In this document: one piece after another, positions 1 through 7,905 of the stretch
How the letters are laid out: every line of letters starts with the position of its first letter
How positions within the stretch are numbered: the stretch's first letter is position 1
From: Bradyrhizobium agreste
Lineage (GTDB): Bacteria > Pseudomonadota > Alphaproteobacteria > Rhizobiales > Xanthobacteraceae
Direction: 5' to 3'
Assembly: GCF_016031625.1 (NCBI RefSeq)
Contig: NZ_JACCHP010000020.1
Location: 1 to 64,000 of the forward strand
DNA length: 64,000 bases
Made by a program: the position numbers and the translations under genes
The notes under the pieces: model-generated
What the model was told of the DNA's origin: nothing
The model's input: only the letters and a program-made list of their open reading frames with translations
Database searches by the model: none

Positions 1-2
1 CG

Positions 3-350
3 GAAAGACCGCACGAGGCGCTCGGCATGAAGTGTCCGGCGGAATTGTATGCGGCGTCACCGCGCCGCTATGACGGCTTGCCCGAACTGTCCTATCCATT
101 CCATGACCGCGACGTCCTCGTCACGGCCTGCGGACGGCTCTGCCTGCATCGCAAGCGAATCAACATCTCGACCGTGCTGGCCGGCCAGAAGCTCGGCATC
201 AAGGAAGTCGACGAGGGCATCTGGCTCGTCAGCTTCATGCACTACGATCTGGGATACTTCGACCTGGAGCAAAAGACCTTGCAGCCCCTCGACAACCCGT
301 TCGGCCCGAAGCCCGTTACCGATGTCTCCGGTCCGACATCGTCGCTCTGA
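3..350 (+). CDS. IS481/IS3-like transposase, C-terminal fragment
   Basis: The reading frame is open from the left edge of the window and begins ERPHEALGM, the conserved C-terminal segment of DDE-type integrase-core transposases (IS3/IS481 type), just after the catalytic Glu region. The remainder carries a segment seen at the C-terminus of such transposases (VSFMHYDLGYFDLEQ, then LDNPFGPK). The N-terminal and catalytic part lies outside the window, so I cannot say whether the gene is intact. The last residues after LDNPFGPK look scrambled. A second copy of the same 3' end lies about 230 bases downstream, which suggests decayed or nested insertions. Confidence 0.7.
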   Translation, partial: ERPHEALGMKCPAELYAASPRRYDGLPELSYPFHDRDVLVTACGRLCLHRKRINISTVLAGQKLGIKEVDEGIWLVSFMHYDLGYFDLEQKTLQPLDNPFGPKPVTDVSGPTSSL

Positions 351-504
351 CGCCACTCTTGCTCATTCTCGGCATGGCAGCTCCCCTGCTTGGCCGCGCT
401 GAGCGGTCAACCCCCGAAGCCCGCAGGGGCGCGCCCCTTGGCGCGCGGGGTTGACGGCGATAGCGCGGGCCGAGCAAGAATAGGCCGTGCCATGAAGGCG
501 TGGA

Positions 505-600
505 GTGACCTGCAACCTTCGACAACCCGTTCGGCACGAGGTTGTCACCCATGTCTCAGGTACGATTCGTTACCTATGTGTCCGGGCTGGACCATCGCGG
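505..600 (+). mobile_element. Remnant of the same transposase 3' end
   Basis: The stretch CGACAACCCGTTCGGC at 518-533 repeats the sequence at 289-304 that encodes LDNPFG in the upstream transposase fragment. It is followed by a related ATGTCTC-type tail. The reading frame here (LDNPFG-like) is not part of any intact gene. It looks like the terminal part of a second insertion sequence copy, ending almost directly at the 3' end of the tRNA-Ser gene. The bases between 351 and 505 hold no gene I can recognise. Confidence 0.5.
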
Positions 601-602
601 GG

Positions 603-692
603 TGGCGGAGAGGGAGGGATTCGAACCCCCGATAGGCTTGCACCTATGCCGCATTTCGAGTGCGGTGCATTCAACCACTCTGCCACCTCTCC
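603..692 (-). tRNA. tRNA-Ser (anticodon CGA)
   Basis: On the minus strand the sequence folds as a class II tRNA. The acceptor strand GGAGAGG pairs with CCTCTCC, the discriminator is G and CCA is encoded. The anticodon stem CCGCA/TGCGG encloses the loop CTCGAAA, so the anticodon is CGA and the codon read is UCG. A long variable arm and the T-arm GGTTCGAATCC are present. The 90-nt length including CCA fits serine tRNA. Insertion-sequence debris lies within a few bases of its 3' end. Confidence 0.93.
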
Positions 693-850
693 TGAAGGCG
701 CCATATAGGAGCTGCGGCCCCCGTGGTTGGGGGCGTTAATAGGCGAGGATGGCGGGCCAGACAAGGCGCGAAAGGGGAAAATCCGCTGCCTGTTTCAGCC
801 CTTGTCGTCCCGCCTGCCCCCTTGGCCTTTCAAAGCAATGAGGAACCGCC

Positions 851-1714
851 ATGGAGCACCTGACTATCACGGCCAACGGCGCTGATTTCCACGCGGTCCG
901 CGCCGGAAGAGGCAAACCGCTGCTTTTGCTGCATGGCTGGCCGGAATTCTGGCTGACCTGGGAGCCGGTGATATCGAGGCTTTCGGACCGGTTCACGCTT
1001 GTAGCGCCTGACCTCCGCGGCTTCGGCGACAGCGACAAGCCCGATGGGCCTTACGGGCCGGACGGCCATGCCGCCGACATGCTGGCGCTGATGGACGCGC
1101 TTCGTTTCGACCGATTCGGCGTCATCGGCCACGATGTCGGGGGCGCTGTCATGCAGCCGCTGGCCCGGCAGGCGCCCGAGCGGGTGGCGGGACTCTTCTT
1201 CTTCGATTTCGTCTATCCCGGGATCGGGCCGCGGATGGCCGCGCCCGATCGGCTCAACCACATCTGGTACCAGTCCTTTCACCAGATGGAGATGGCCCCA
1301 CAGCTGGTCGGTGCGAGCCGGGAGACCTGCCGGCTCTATATCAGCCACTTCCTCAAAGGCTGGGCGCACCGGACAAACGCCTTCGACGACGTGCTGGACG
1401 CCTTCACGGACAACTTCCTGAAAGACGGCAACCTCGCCGGCGGCTTTGCGCATTACCGCGCCTCGCATGCCGGGCGCGTCGCGATGATGAAAGGCGAAGC
1501 GCCCAGGCTGCCGCCGATCGCGGTGCCGACCTGCGTGCGCTGGGCCGAGCACGATCCGCTGTTTCCGTATCCGTGGACCGACCGGCTGTCCGAGACCTTC
1601 AGCGAGCTCGATCTCAAGATGTTTCCCGGCGTCGGCCACTTCCCGCATCGGGAAGATCCGGACCGCGCGGCCGCAGAGATCGCGGCGTTCTTTCGGCGTG
1701 TGGGCTGGAGCTGA
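851..1714 (+). CDS. Alpha/beta hydrolase, epoxide hydrolase / haloacid dehalogenase-like
   Basis: This 287-aa cytoplasmic protein has the alpha/beta hydrolase fold. HGWPEF (29-34) is the oxyanion-hole HGxP motif and GHDVGG (93-98) is the nucleophile elbow, with Asp95 rather than Ser. WAEHDPLFP near residue 225 is a likely acid region, and GVGHFPHRE carries the catalytic His263. An Asp nucleophile together with HGWP is typical of epoxide hydrolases and haloalkane or fluoroacetate dehalogenases, so the substrate is probably an epoxide or halide. The substrate cannot be fixed from sequence. It stands alone. The ATG is preceded by GAGGAACCGCC, a usable ribosome-binding site. Confidence 0.85.
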   Translation: MEHLTITANGADFHAVRAGRGKPLLLLHGWPEFWLTWEPVISRLSDRFTLVAPDLRGFGDSDKPDGPYGPDGHAADMLALMDALRFDRFGVIGHDVGGAVMQPLARQAPERVAGLFFFDFVYPGIGPRMAAPDRLNHIWYQSFHQMEMAPQLVGASRETCRLYISHFLKGWAHRTNAFDDVLDAFTDNFLKDGNLAGGFAHYRASHAGRVAMMKGEAPRLPPIAVPTCVRWAEHDPLFPYPWTDRLSETFSELDLKMFPGVGHFPHREDPDRAAAEIAAFFRRVGWS

Positions 1715-1726
1715 GGAAAACGGGGT

Positions 1727-1760
1727 GGGACCGCCAGACGCGGTAAACACTGGCGGTCCC
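1727..1760 (+). terminator. Hairpin after the hydrolase
   Basis: GGGACCGCCAG and CTGGCGGTCCC form a perfect 11-bp stem around a 12-nt loop just after the hydrolase stop codon. No T-run follows, so this is at best a weak or Rho-assisted terminator or an mRNA 3'-end stabiliser. Confidence 0.4.
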
Positions 1761-1885
1761 GTGCCGCTCATTGAAATACTGGCCGTGAAGGGCGGCTTCG
1801 CCGGCCGAGTGGAAGCGACGATTCGACCCTAGCGTGCGGCGGGCGGGCCGCAACGCAATCCGGTCCTTAACCTAACCGGTCAAGG

Positions 1886-3016
1886 TTACTCCTTGTCCGC
1901 CTTGCCCTTTTTCTTCCCGCTCTCCGTAGAATCCCGGTCCTTGCCGTTGCCATTCTCCTTGCGGCGGTTGGTGAAGCGCGCATTGCCGAGCCCGGTGCCG
2001 ATGGTGAGCACGCCCCAGCGCTCGACATTCTGCATGAACGGCACTTCCGACAGGCCCTGAACCACGCCGTCATTGTGCATCAGGATCGCGGTGTCGTGCT
2101 CGCCGATCTGCGGAATGGCCTCGACCAGGCTCGCGGGCAGGTTGAATTTGCTGCTCTCCCAATTGCCGGGCATGTTCTGCGCGCCTTTCTCGATCGAGCC
2201 GTCCGCATTGATCACGCCGGGACAGGCGATGCCGATGAAGGGTGCGAGCTTGAAGCCTTCGGCCTCGGCGTCCTCGATCAGGCCTTGCAGCATCTTGACC
2301 AGCCGCTTGACTGCGGTTTCGCGGCTCGGCTCGTCATCGGCGTGACGCCACAGATCTGATTTGAAGACGACCGCCTTGGACAGGTCGGGCGCCTTCTTCC
2401 AGCGCGTCTCGACGATACCGCAGCGGATGTTGGTGCCACCGATATCGACGGCGAGGATGCTGTCATAGGCCTCGAAGATCCAGGACGGCACGAGGTGCAG
2501 GGCTCCGATCAGGCCGGCGTCGTCAGGATCGGAGCGGATCGGCACCAGGTCGACCTTGAAGCCCTCCGATTTCAGGATGATCTCGGCCCGGGCAATGGCA
2601 ATCTCGCCAAGCCGGCTGGCGCGAAAGCCGCCCCCGACCACGATGCATTCGGTCTTGGCCCAGGCCTTGGTCTTGAGAAACCGCCGCGTGACGTAAGCGA
2701 GCTCCTGGGCGAAGTCCTCGATCGCGCTGTGCACGACGGCCGTGGCCTCGGTGTCGTCGCCGACCAGAACGGCATCGAGGGCTTTCTTGCTGATCTTGTC
2801 GGAGGGCTCGTCACCGAACGGATCCTCACCGCTCTTGCGCAGGGGCTTGCGCCATTCTTCGAGGATCTCGCGAAACGCACCCTTGCTGGCGCGGTCGCCG
2901 AGAAAGCCGTCGTCGTCCTTGATCTCGATGTTGAAGCTGTCGACATCGACCGACGGCAGGCGGCTCGCCCCGTGCTGGGCGATATCCGTTGTCTTGACCA
3001 GCTCGTCTGAACCCAT
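1886..3016 (-). CDS. ROK-type sugar kinase-like protein with circularly permuted motif order
   Basis: This protein is 376 aa from the ATG chosen here. An upstream in-frame TTG at 3055 is possible but less likely. The C-terminal half carries the N-lobe signatures of ROK kinases: VDIGGTN (190-196, phosphate 1), CPGVI (265-269), HND (314-316) and TIGTGLG (338-344, phosphate 2). The N-terminal half carries what is normally the C-lobe end: IVVGGG (125-130) and DDAGLIGAL (165-173). In standard ROK proteins GGG and AGLIGA follow GTGLG, so the domain order is swapped. The tail (351-376) is highly charged. The CxCGxxGC zinc motif is not visible. A kinase or glucokinase-like role is inferred. No partner gene is adjacent. 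Confidence 0.75.
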   Translation of the reverse strand: MGSDELVKTTDIAQHGASRLPSVDVDSFNIEIKDDDGFLGDRASKGAFREILEEWRKPLRKSGEDPFGDEPSDKISKKALDAVLVGDDTEATAVVHSAIEDFAQELAYVTRRFLKTKAWAKTECIVVGGGFRASRLGEIAIARAEIILKSEGFKVDLVPIRSDPDDAGLIGALHLVPSWIFEAYDSILAVDIGGTNIRCGIVETRWKKAPDLSKAVVFKSDLWRHADDEPSRETAVKRLVKMLQGLIEDAEAEGFKLAPFIGIACPGVINADGSIEKGAQNMPGNWESSKFNLPASLVEAIPQIGEHDTAILMHNDGVVQGLSEVPFMQNVERWGVLTIGTGLGNARFTNRRKENGNGKDRDSTESGKKKGKADKE

Positions 3017-3155
3017 GATAGCCCTTGCCCGCCTGTCCTGATCGCGAGGACACAACGGGGAGGGAACCCGTTGGTTGCACGCGGGCGGCAGATTCAGCCG
3101 GTGCGCGGCAATTGCGCCAAATCCTTCAAATCCGGGCCCTTTTTGGCGGTTTTCC

Positions 3156-3183
3156 TTGACTCTCCGCCGGCGGCGGCTATAAG
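3156..3183 (+). promoter_or_regulatory. Sigma-70-like promoter for rplU-rpmA
   Basis: TTGACT (3156-3161) and TATAAG (3178-3183) are separated by 16 bases, a near-consensus housekeeping promoter. It lies about 165 bases upstream of rplU, giving a long 5' leader. The leader contains two possible hairpins, GGCGCG/CGCGCC at 3194-3215 and GGGTTTT/AAAACCC at 3230-3252. Confidence 0.6.
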
Positions 3184-3348
3184 TCCCACAGCCGGCGCGG
3201 GGCGTTTCTCGCGCCGCTTGTTTTTGCGTGGGTTTTCAAAGGGATAAAACCCGCCCGCACAAAACGCAGATAAACCCATAGCGACTGACAAAAAGCCGAC
3301 CCGGACGTTTCCCGTCCCGAGGCCGGGATTGAACACGGAGAAAGAACG

Positions 3349-3729
3349 ATGTTCGCAGTCATCAAAACCGGCGGCAAGCAATACCGTGTCGAGCCGGATG
3401 ATGTTCTCGAAGTAGGCAAGATCGACGGCGAAGTCGGCTCGATCGTGCAGTTGAATGAAGTTCTGGTGGTCGGCGGCGACACGCCGGTGCTGGGCGTTCC
3501 GACCGTTGCAGGTGCGTCGGTTGCGGTCGAGGTGCTCGACCACAAGCGCGGCCCCAAGGTCATCGCCTTCAAGAAGCGCCGCCGCAAGAATTCGCGCCGC
3601 AAGCGCGGCTACCGCGACGAGATCACCGTGCTGCGCATCAGCGAGATCCTGACCGACGGCGCCAAGCCCAGCAAGGGCCCGCGTCCGAAGAAGGAGAAGG
3701 CGGCGCCGGCAGCGGAAGCGGCCGAATAA
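3349..3729 (+). CDS. rplU: 50S ribosomal protein L21
   Basis: This 126-aa protein begins MFAVIKTGGKQYRVEPDD, the invariant L21 start. It contains the KRRRRKNSRRKRGYRDEIT-type basic block used for 23S rRNA binding (about residues 72-90). A C-terminal extension rich in Lys and Ala (about 104-126) is common in alphaproteobacterial L21. It is a structural protein of the large subunit that contacts 23S rRNA and L20. It is the first gene of an rplU-rpmA operon, with rpmA starting 102 bases downstream, and is expressed from the promoter at 3156-3183. GGAGAAAGAACG precedes the ATG as a strong ribosome-binding site. Confidence 0.98.
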   Translation: MFAVIKTGGKQYRVEPDDVLEVGKIDGEVGSIVQLNEVLVVGGDTPVLGVPTVAGASVAVEVLDHKRGPKVIAFKKRRRKNSRRKRGYRDEITVLRISEILTDGAKPSKGPRPKKEKAAPAAEAAE

Positions 3730-3831
3730 CGGAAACCGATCACGCCAATTCACGAATTGATGCGTGCGACGTTTTGAAATGATTCCGTCAAGGAATTGAC
3801 CTAGAACTACGCAGGATTTCGGAGACGAGCC

Positions 3832-4101
3832 ATGGCTCACAAAAAAGCAGGCGGTTCATCGCGCAACGGTCGCGATTCCAAGGGCAAGCGCCTCGGTATC
3901 AAGGCGTTCGGCGGCGAGATCGTCACGCCCGGCAACATCATTGCGCGTCAGCGCGGCACCACCTGGCACCCCGGCCTCAATGTCGGCATGGGTACGGACC
4001 ACACTCTGTTCGCCAAGATCGAGGGCCGTGTTGCGTTCCAGGCCAAAGCAGGCGGCCGCACCTTCGTATCGGTGCTCCCGATTGCCGAGGCTGCTGAATA
4101 G
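3832..4101 (+). CDS. rpmA: 50S ribosomal protein L27
   Basis: This 89-aa protein begins MAHKKAGGSSRNGRDSKG, the canonical L27 N-terminus that reaches into the peptidyl-transferase centre. GIKAFGGE and GNIIARQRGT follow, as in all bacterial L27. There is no N-terminal extension of the Firmicutes type that needs proteolysis. It is co-transcribed with rplU. In many alphaproteobacteria the pair sits a few genes upstream of obgE, as here. GGAGACGAGCC before the ATG is a good ribosome-binding site. Two hairpins close the unit downstream. Confidence 0.98.
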   Translation: MAHKKAGGSSRNGRDSKGKRLGIKAFGGEIVTPGNIIARQRGTTWHPGLNVGMGTDHTLFAKIEGRVAFQAKAGGRTFVSVLPIAEAAE

Positions 4102-4116
4102 ACGGTGGATCAAATT

Positions 4117-4151
4117 GGAGTCCGCCGGTCCCGACTGAACCGGCGGAGTCC
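4117..4151 (+). terminator. First hairpin after rpmA
   Basis: GGAGTCCGCCGGT and ACCGGCGGAGTCC pair over 13 positions with one mismatch around a 9-nt loop. It is followed by CTTAAAG rather than a T-run. It probably acts together with the T-rich hairpin immediately downstream. Confidence 0.45.
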
Positions 4152-4179
4152 TTAAAGATCGCAACAGATCGAAGGCTCC

Positions 4180-4214
4180 AAGGGGAGGCGGGAAACCGGC
4201 CTCCCCTTTTGTTT
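4180..4214 (+). terminator. Rho-independent terminator of rplU-rpmA
   Basis: AAGGGGAGGC pairs with GCCTCCCCTT around a short loop and runs directly into TTTTGTTTG. This is a classic intrinsic terminator. It overlaps the alternative TTG start of the next gene, which supports the later ATG as that gene's start. Confidence 0.8.
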
Positions 4215-4251
4215 GCGCACTTTTGACTTAGTGACTTTCACGGAGCCGGAC

Positions 4252-4845
4252 ATGTTGCAGGATTTTTCGAGCGTGACCTTGGCCGAGGCGAGACCCAGCG
4301 TCGTCGCCACCGAGCGGCTGACCTTGCGGCGGCCGACGCTGGCCGACGTCAGGACCATCGCCCGGCTCGCCAACGACCGCCGTGTCGCCGAGAACACCCG
4401 CCGCCTGCCGCATCCCTATTCGCAGGACGACGCCGCCGAATTCATCCGCGCCACCGCCGCGCTCGGCAGCGAGACCGTGTTCCTGATCGAGCACGACAGC
4501 GGGCCGGTCGGCATGGTCGGCATCGACTGCTGCAAGCCCGGCAATGCCGAGCTCGGCTACTGGCTCGGCGTCGAGCATTGGGGCCGGGGCTTTGCCACCG
4601 AGGCCGCACGCGGCGCGATCGACTTCTTCTTCGAGGAGTTCGAGGACGAGCATCTCTACGCCGGCGCGCGCGTCACCAATCCGGCCTCGCGCAAGGTGCT
4701 GGAGAAGTGCGGCTTCCAGTGGAGCGGCGTGCAGCTGCACCGCTTCCTGGCGCTCGGCTCCTCGACGCCCGTCGACTGCTTCCGCCTGTCGCGCGCCGTG
4801 TGGGCCTCGCTGAAGAGCTGGAGCAGTGCAAGACGGATGCGGTAG
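4252..4845 (+). CDS. GNAT family N-acetyltransferase (RimJ/RimL-like)
   Basis: This 197-aa cytoplasmic protein has the GNAT fold. It opens with the RimJ/RimL-like ERLTLRRPTLADV (21-33). The acetyl-CoA loop is GRGFATEA (111-118), followed by ARVTNPASRKVLEKCGF, the usual beta5-alpha4 region of the family. Such enzymes acetylate protein N-termini, antibiotics or small amines, and the substrate here is unknown. I chose the ATG preceded by GGAG. An in-frame TTG at 4213 lies inside the upstream terminator. Placement between rpmA and obgE is seen in related genomes as I recall them. Confidence 0.85.
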   Translation: MLQDFSSVTLAEARPSVVATERLTLRRPTLADVRTIARLANDRRVAENTRRLPHPYSQDDAAEFIRATAALGSETVFLIEHDSGPVGMVGIDCCKPGNAELGYWLGVEHWGRGFATEAARGAIDFFFEEFEDEHLYAGARVTNPASRKVLEKCGFQWSGVQLHRFLALGSSTPVDCFRLSRAVWASLKSWSSARRMR

Positions 4846-4871
4846 AGGAAGGCGCTGCGGCATACTCCCCC

Positions 4872-5017
4872 GTCGTCCCGGGGCGCGACGAAGTCGCGAG
4901 CCCGGGACCCATAACCACAGGAAGCCGTGCGGGGCAGAACTCCCACTCCGAGTCGTCGCAAAACATCTGCCTGTGGGTATGGGTCCCGGGCTCGCGCTGC
5001 GCGCGCCCCGGGACGAC
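4872..5017. repeat. Large intergenic palindromic element
   Basis: The left arm starts GTCGTCCCGGGGCGCG and the right arm ends CGCGCCCCGGGACGAC. Each half has its own internal stem (CGCGACGAAGTCGCG in the left half), and both inner ends carry a CCCATA/TATGGG match. The halves form one long imperfect inverted repeat of about 146 bases. It is one of a family of dispersed palindromes in this window. No gene lies between 4846 and 5029. Confidence 0.85.
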
Positions 5018-5029
5018 CCGTGATTGCGG

Positions 5030-5944
5030 CTACGCCGGCGGATTCACCTCTTCGCTTGCGCGTCCCAGATCCCGCTCCCGCAAGTAAATGTAGAACCCGG
5101 CGCCGATGATGATGGCCGCGCCGACCAGTGTTGCGATCGACGGGACGTCGCCGAACACGACGAAGCCGAAGATCACGGCCCAGACGATCATCGAATATTG
5201 ATAGGGCACGACGACGCTGGCCGGCGCCAGCTTGAGCGAACGGTTGACGCAGAACAGTGCGGTCACCGAGACGCATCCGGCGAGCGCGAAGATCACGAGG
5301 CTGCCGGGGGTCGGCGGCACCCAGTGGAATGCCGACAGCACCGCACCGAGCGAAAACGTGCCGATGAATTGCGAGGACGCCATCACGATGTCGGGCGTCT
5401 TGCGCAGGCTGCGCGTGATCAGCATCAGGGTTGCGAAGGAGAGGCTGCCGCCGAGCGCGATCAGCGCCGGCAGGCTCACCGTCTGCGCCGAAGGCCGCAG
5501 CGCGATCAAGACGCCGCAGAAGCCGATCAGGATCGCGGTCCAGCGCCGCCAGCCGACCTTCTCGCCCAGAAAGATCGCCGACATCGCGGTGACGAAGATC
5601 GGGCCGGCGAGATAATAGGTGATGACGTCGGCGAGCGGCAGATAGACGGTTGCGAGAAAGAAGGCCGCGACTTCCAGCGTCGACAGCACGACGCGAACCA
5701 GCTGCAGGCCCGGCCGCTCCAGATGCAGGAACAGGTAGCGCTGCTTCCAGACCAGCGGCGACAGCAGCAGCAGCGCCGCGCAGGCGCGCAGGAACAAGAG
5801 CTGCCCCACCGAATAGGTCCCGACCAGGAACTTGCCCATGGCATCGCCGAACGAGAACATGAAGATCGACAGCACCATGAGTCCGATGCCGGCGAGGCGC
5901 GCCGAGCGATCGTCATAGGCGGAGAGATTCTTGAAGAGGGGCAT
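5030..5944 (-). CDS. DMT-superfamily (EamA) transporter
   Basis: This 304-aa inner-membrane protein has about ten hydrophobic segments and two EamA-type repeats (about residues 15-145 and 160-295). The pattern YLPLADVITYYLAGPIFV and FLGEKVGWRRW (end of repeat 1) recurs in repeat 2 as VVPYQYSMIVWAVIFGFVVF. Relatives export metabolites or amino acids, and the cargo is not predictable. The ATG at 5944 was chosen because the upstream reading-frame extension is low in coding character and would overlap the divergent MaoC-like gene. It is likely transcribed alone. Confidence 0.85.
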   Translation of the reverse strand: MPLFKNLSAYDDRSARLAGIGLMVLSIFMFSFGDAMGKFLVGTYSVGQLLFLRACAALLLLSPLVWKQRYLFLHLERPGLQLVRVVLSTLEVAAFFLATVYLPLADVITYYLAGPIFVTAMSAIFLGEKVGWRRWTAILIGFCGVLIALRPSAQTVSLPALIALGGSLSFATLMLITRSLRKTPDIVMASSQFIGTFSLGAVLSAFHWVPPTPGSLVIFALAGCVSVTALFCVNRSLKLAPASVVVPYQYSMIVWAVIFGFVVFGDVPSIATLVGAAIIIGAGFYIYLRERDLGRASEEVNPPA

Positions 5945-6062
5945 TGCGGTCGTTTTAATGAGGTGAGCCGCCGGGACAAGCCCGCCACGCCGAATTGAAC
6001 GGATTGTCGCACTCTTGGCATCGCGGTAGCGATACAGGCCACATCGACTTGAGAGCCCAGAC

Positions 6063-6545
6063 ATGACCGATTTCGATCCGGCCCAGCATCGCATGATCCC
6101 GACGCAACGCTGGTTTGAGGATTTCGTCGTCGGCGAACGCTTCGTGCTGCCGAGCCGCACCCAGACCTCGGCGGTGTTCGCCGCATTCCAGACCGCGAGC
6201 GGCGACACTCATCCGGTGCACTACGACGTGGAATATTGCCGCAGCCGCGGCATGCCGCATCTGCTCGCCCACGGCTTCCAGACCCTGATCCACACCGCGC
6301 CCGGCGCCGGCCTGTTTCCGTTCCTGGTCGAGGACTCCCTGGTCGGCTTCCTCGAGCAATCGAGCCGCTTTCTCAAGCCGGTGTTCGCCGACGATACCAT
6401 CTATCCGGCGCTGGAAGTCATCGAGCTGGTGCCGGGGCGCTCGACCGGCACGGTGACGCTGCGCAGCACCGTGTTCAACCAGCGCAAGGAGCTGGTGCTC
6501 GAGGGCACGCAGAAATTCCTGATCCGGCGGCGGCCGGCGGGTTAA
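6063..6545 (+). CDS. MaoC-like (R)-hydratase domain protein
   Basis: This 160-aa single hot-dog domain protein has the hydratase-2 motif ASGDTHPVHYD (45-55), with the expected catalytic Asp48 and His53. It continues with a loop (MPHLLAHG) that normally lines the pocket. Members hydrate enoyl-CoA or act as dehydratases in acyl-CoA metabolism. It is transcribed divergently from the DMT transporter and ends about 85 bases before obgE, so it may share a transcript with obgE. The acyl substrate is unknown. Confidence 0.85.
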   Translation: MTDFDPAQHRMIPTQRWFEDFVVGERFVLPSRTQTSAVFAAFQTASGDTHPVHYDVEYCRSRGMPHLLAHGFQTLIHTAPGAGLFPFLVEDSLVGFLEQSSRFLKPVFADDTIYPALEVIELVPGRSTGTVTLRSTVFNQRKELVLEGTQKFLIRRRPAG

Positions 6546-6629
6546 GCAAGGGGGCAATTCGCAGGATTTCGGCCGATTTGCGGATCAATCCGGGTTGCCG
6601 CACGCGGCAGGCTGGCCTACCTATGGCCC

Positions 6630-7670
6630 ATGAAATTCCTCGACGAAGCAAAGGTCTATATCCGCTCCGGTGACGGCGGCAACGGCTGCGTGGCGTTCCG
6701 CCGCGAGAAGTTCATCGAATTCGGCGGCCCCTCCGGCGGCAATGGCGGCCGCGGCGGCAACGTCATCGTCGAGGTCGCCGACGGCCTCAACACGCTGATC
6801 GACTACCGCTATCAGCAGCACTTCAAGGCCCAGAAGGGCGAGAACGGCTCGGGCTCGGACCGTCACGGCGCCAACGGCAAGAACATCGTGCTGAAGGTTC
6901 CGCTCGGCACGCAGATTTTCGACGAGGACCGCGAGACGCTGATCCACGACTTCACCAAGGTCGGCGAAAAATTCGTGCTGGCCGAAGGCGGCAATGGCGG
7001 CTTCGGCAACGCGCATTTCAAGTCGTCGACCAACCGCGCCCCGCGCAACGCCAATCCCGGCCAGGTGGGCGAGGAGCGCTGGATCTGGCTGCGGCTGAAA
7101 CTCATTGCCGATGCCGGCCTCGTCGGCCTGCCCAATGCCGGCAAGTCGACCTTCCTCTCCAAGGTCAGCGCGGCAAAGCCGAAGATCGCCGACTATCCCT
7201 TCACCACGCTGCATCCGCAGCTCGGCGTCGTGAATGCCGACGGCCGCGAATTCGTGCTCGCCGACATTCCCGGCCTGATCGAGGGCGCGCATGAAGGCGC
7301 GGGCCTCGGCGACCGCTTCCTCGGCCATGTCGAGCGCTGCCGCGTGCTCTTGCACCTCGTCGACGCCACCTGCGAGCATGCCGGCAAGGCCTACAAGACC
7401 GTGCGCAAAGAGCTCGACGCCTATGGCGGCCAGCTCACCGACAAGATCGAGATCGTCGCGCTGAACAAGATTGACGCGGTCCGGCCGGACGAATTGAAGA
7501 AGCAGAAGGACCGCCTGAAGCGCGCCGCCAGGAAGACGCCGCTGCTGCTCTCCGGCGTCACCGGTCAGGGCGTCAAGGAAGCCTTGCGCGCGCTGGCCGA
7601 TGTCATCGGCGAAAGCCCGGTCTCCGCCAAGGCCAAGAGCGCGGCCGAAGCGGAGCCGTGGTCGGCTTAG
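6630..7670 (+). CDS. obgE: GTPase Obg
   Basis: This 346-aa protein has the glycine-rich Obg fold at 1-158 (GPSGGNGGRGGNV at 33-45). The GTPase domain has G1 GLPNAGKS (166-173), G3 DIPGLIEGAHEG and G4 NKID. It is an essential slow GTPase that assists 50S assembly and links ribosome status to growth and stringent control, working at the ribosome and membrane. A short Lys/Ala-rich tail replaces the longer C-terminal domain found in some species. It follows rplU-rpmA as in many bacteria. The upstream ribosome-binding site is weak. Confidence 0.97.
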   Translation: MKFLDEAKVYIRSGDGGNGCVAFRREKFIEFGGPSGGNGGRGGNVIVEVADGLNTLIDYRYQQHFKAQKGENGSGSDRHGANGKNIVLKVPLGTQIFDEDRETLIHDFTKVGEKFVLAEGGNGGFGNAHFKSSTNRAPRNANPGQVGEERWIWLRLKLIADAGLVGLPNAGKSTFLSKVSAAKPKIADYPFTTLHPQLGVVNADGREFVLADIPGLIEGAHEGAGLGDRFLGHVERCRVLLHLVDATCEHAGKAYKTVRKELDAYGGQLTDKIEIVALNKIDAVRPDELKKQKDRLKRAARKTPLLLSGVTGQGVKEALRALADVIGESPVSAKAKSAAEAEPWSA

Positions 7671-7680
7671 CCTCTCTCCA

Positions 7681-7811
7681 CTGTCGTCCCCGCGAAGGCG
7701 GGGACCCATACCGCGTGATCTCTCGATTGGAGACGGTTGTAGTACCGATCTTCTAGTCTTCGCCAAACTCCTTCCTGTGGTTATGGGTCCCCGCCTTCGC
7801 GGGGACGACAG
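7681..7811. repeat. Perfect 30-bp inverted repeat, intergenic
   Basis: The 30 bases at 7681-7710 (CTGTCGTCCCCGCGAAGGCG...) are the exact reverse complement of 7782-7811. Each arm has its own CCCCGC-GAAG-GCGGGG stem. About 70 bases of unrelated sequence separate the arms. The gap between obgE and the sulfatase gene holds nothing else. Confidence 0.9.
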
Positions 7812-7905
7812 CGGAAGTTGTGGCCGCCGTCATGCGCATCACCGGCTTGTCTTCGTTTCTCCAATAGCGCAGCATCGAACAATCAAGAAACGGCAGGGAT
7901 GACGC

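Noticed and set aside
4213..4251. TTG start extending the GNAT gene by 13 codons
   Set aside because: It would begin inside the T-run of the rpmA terminator. The ATG at 4252 has GGAG upstream.
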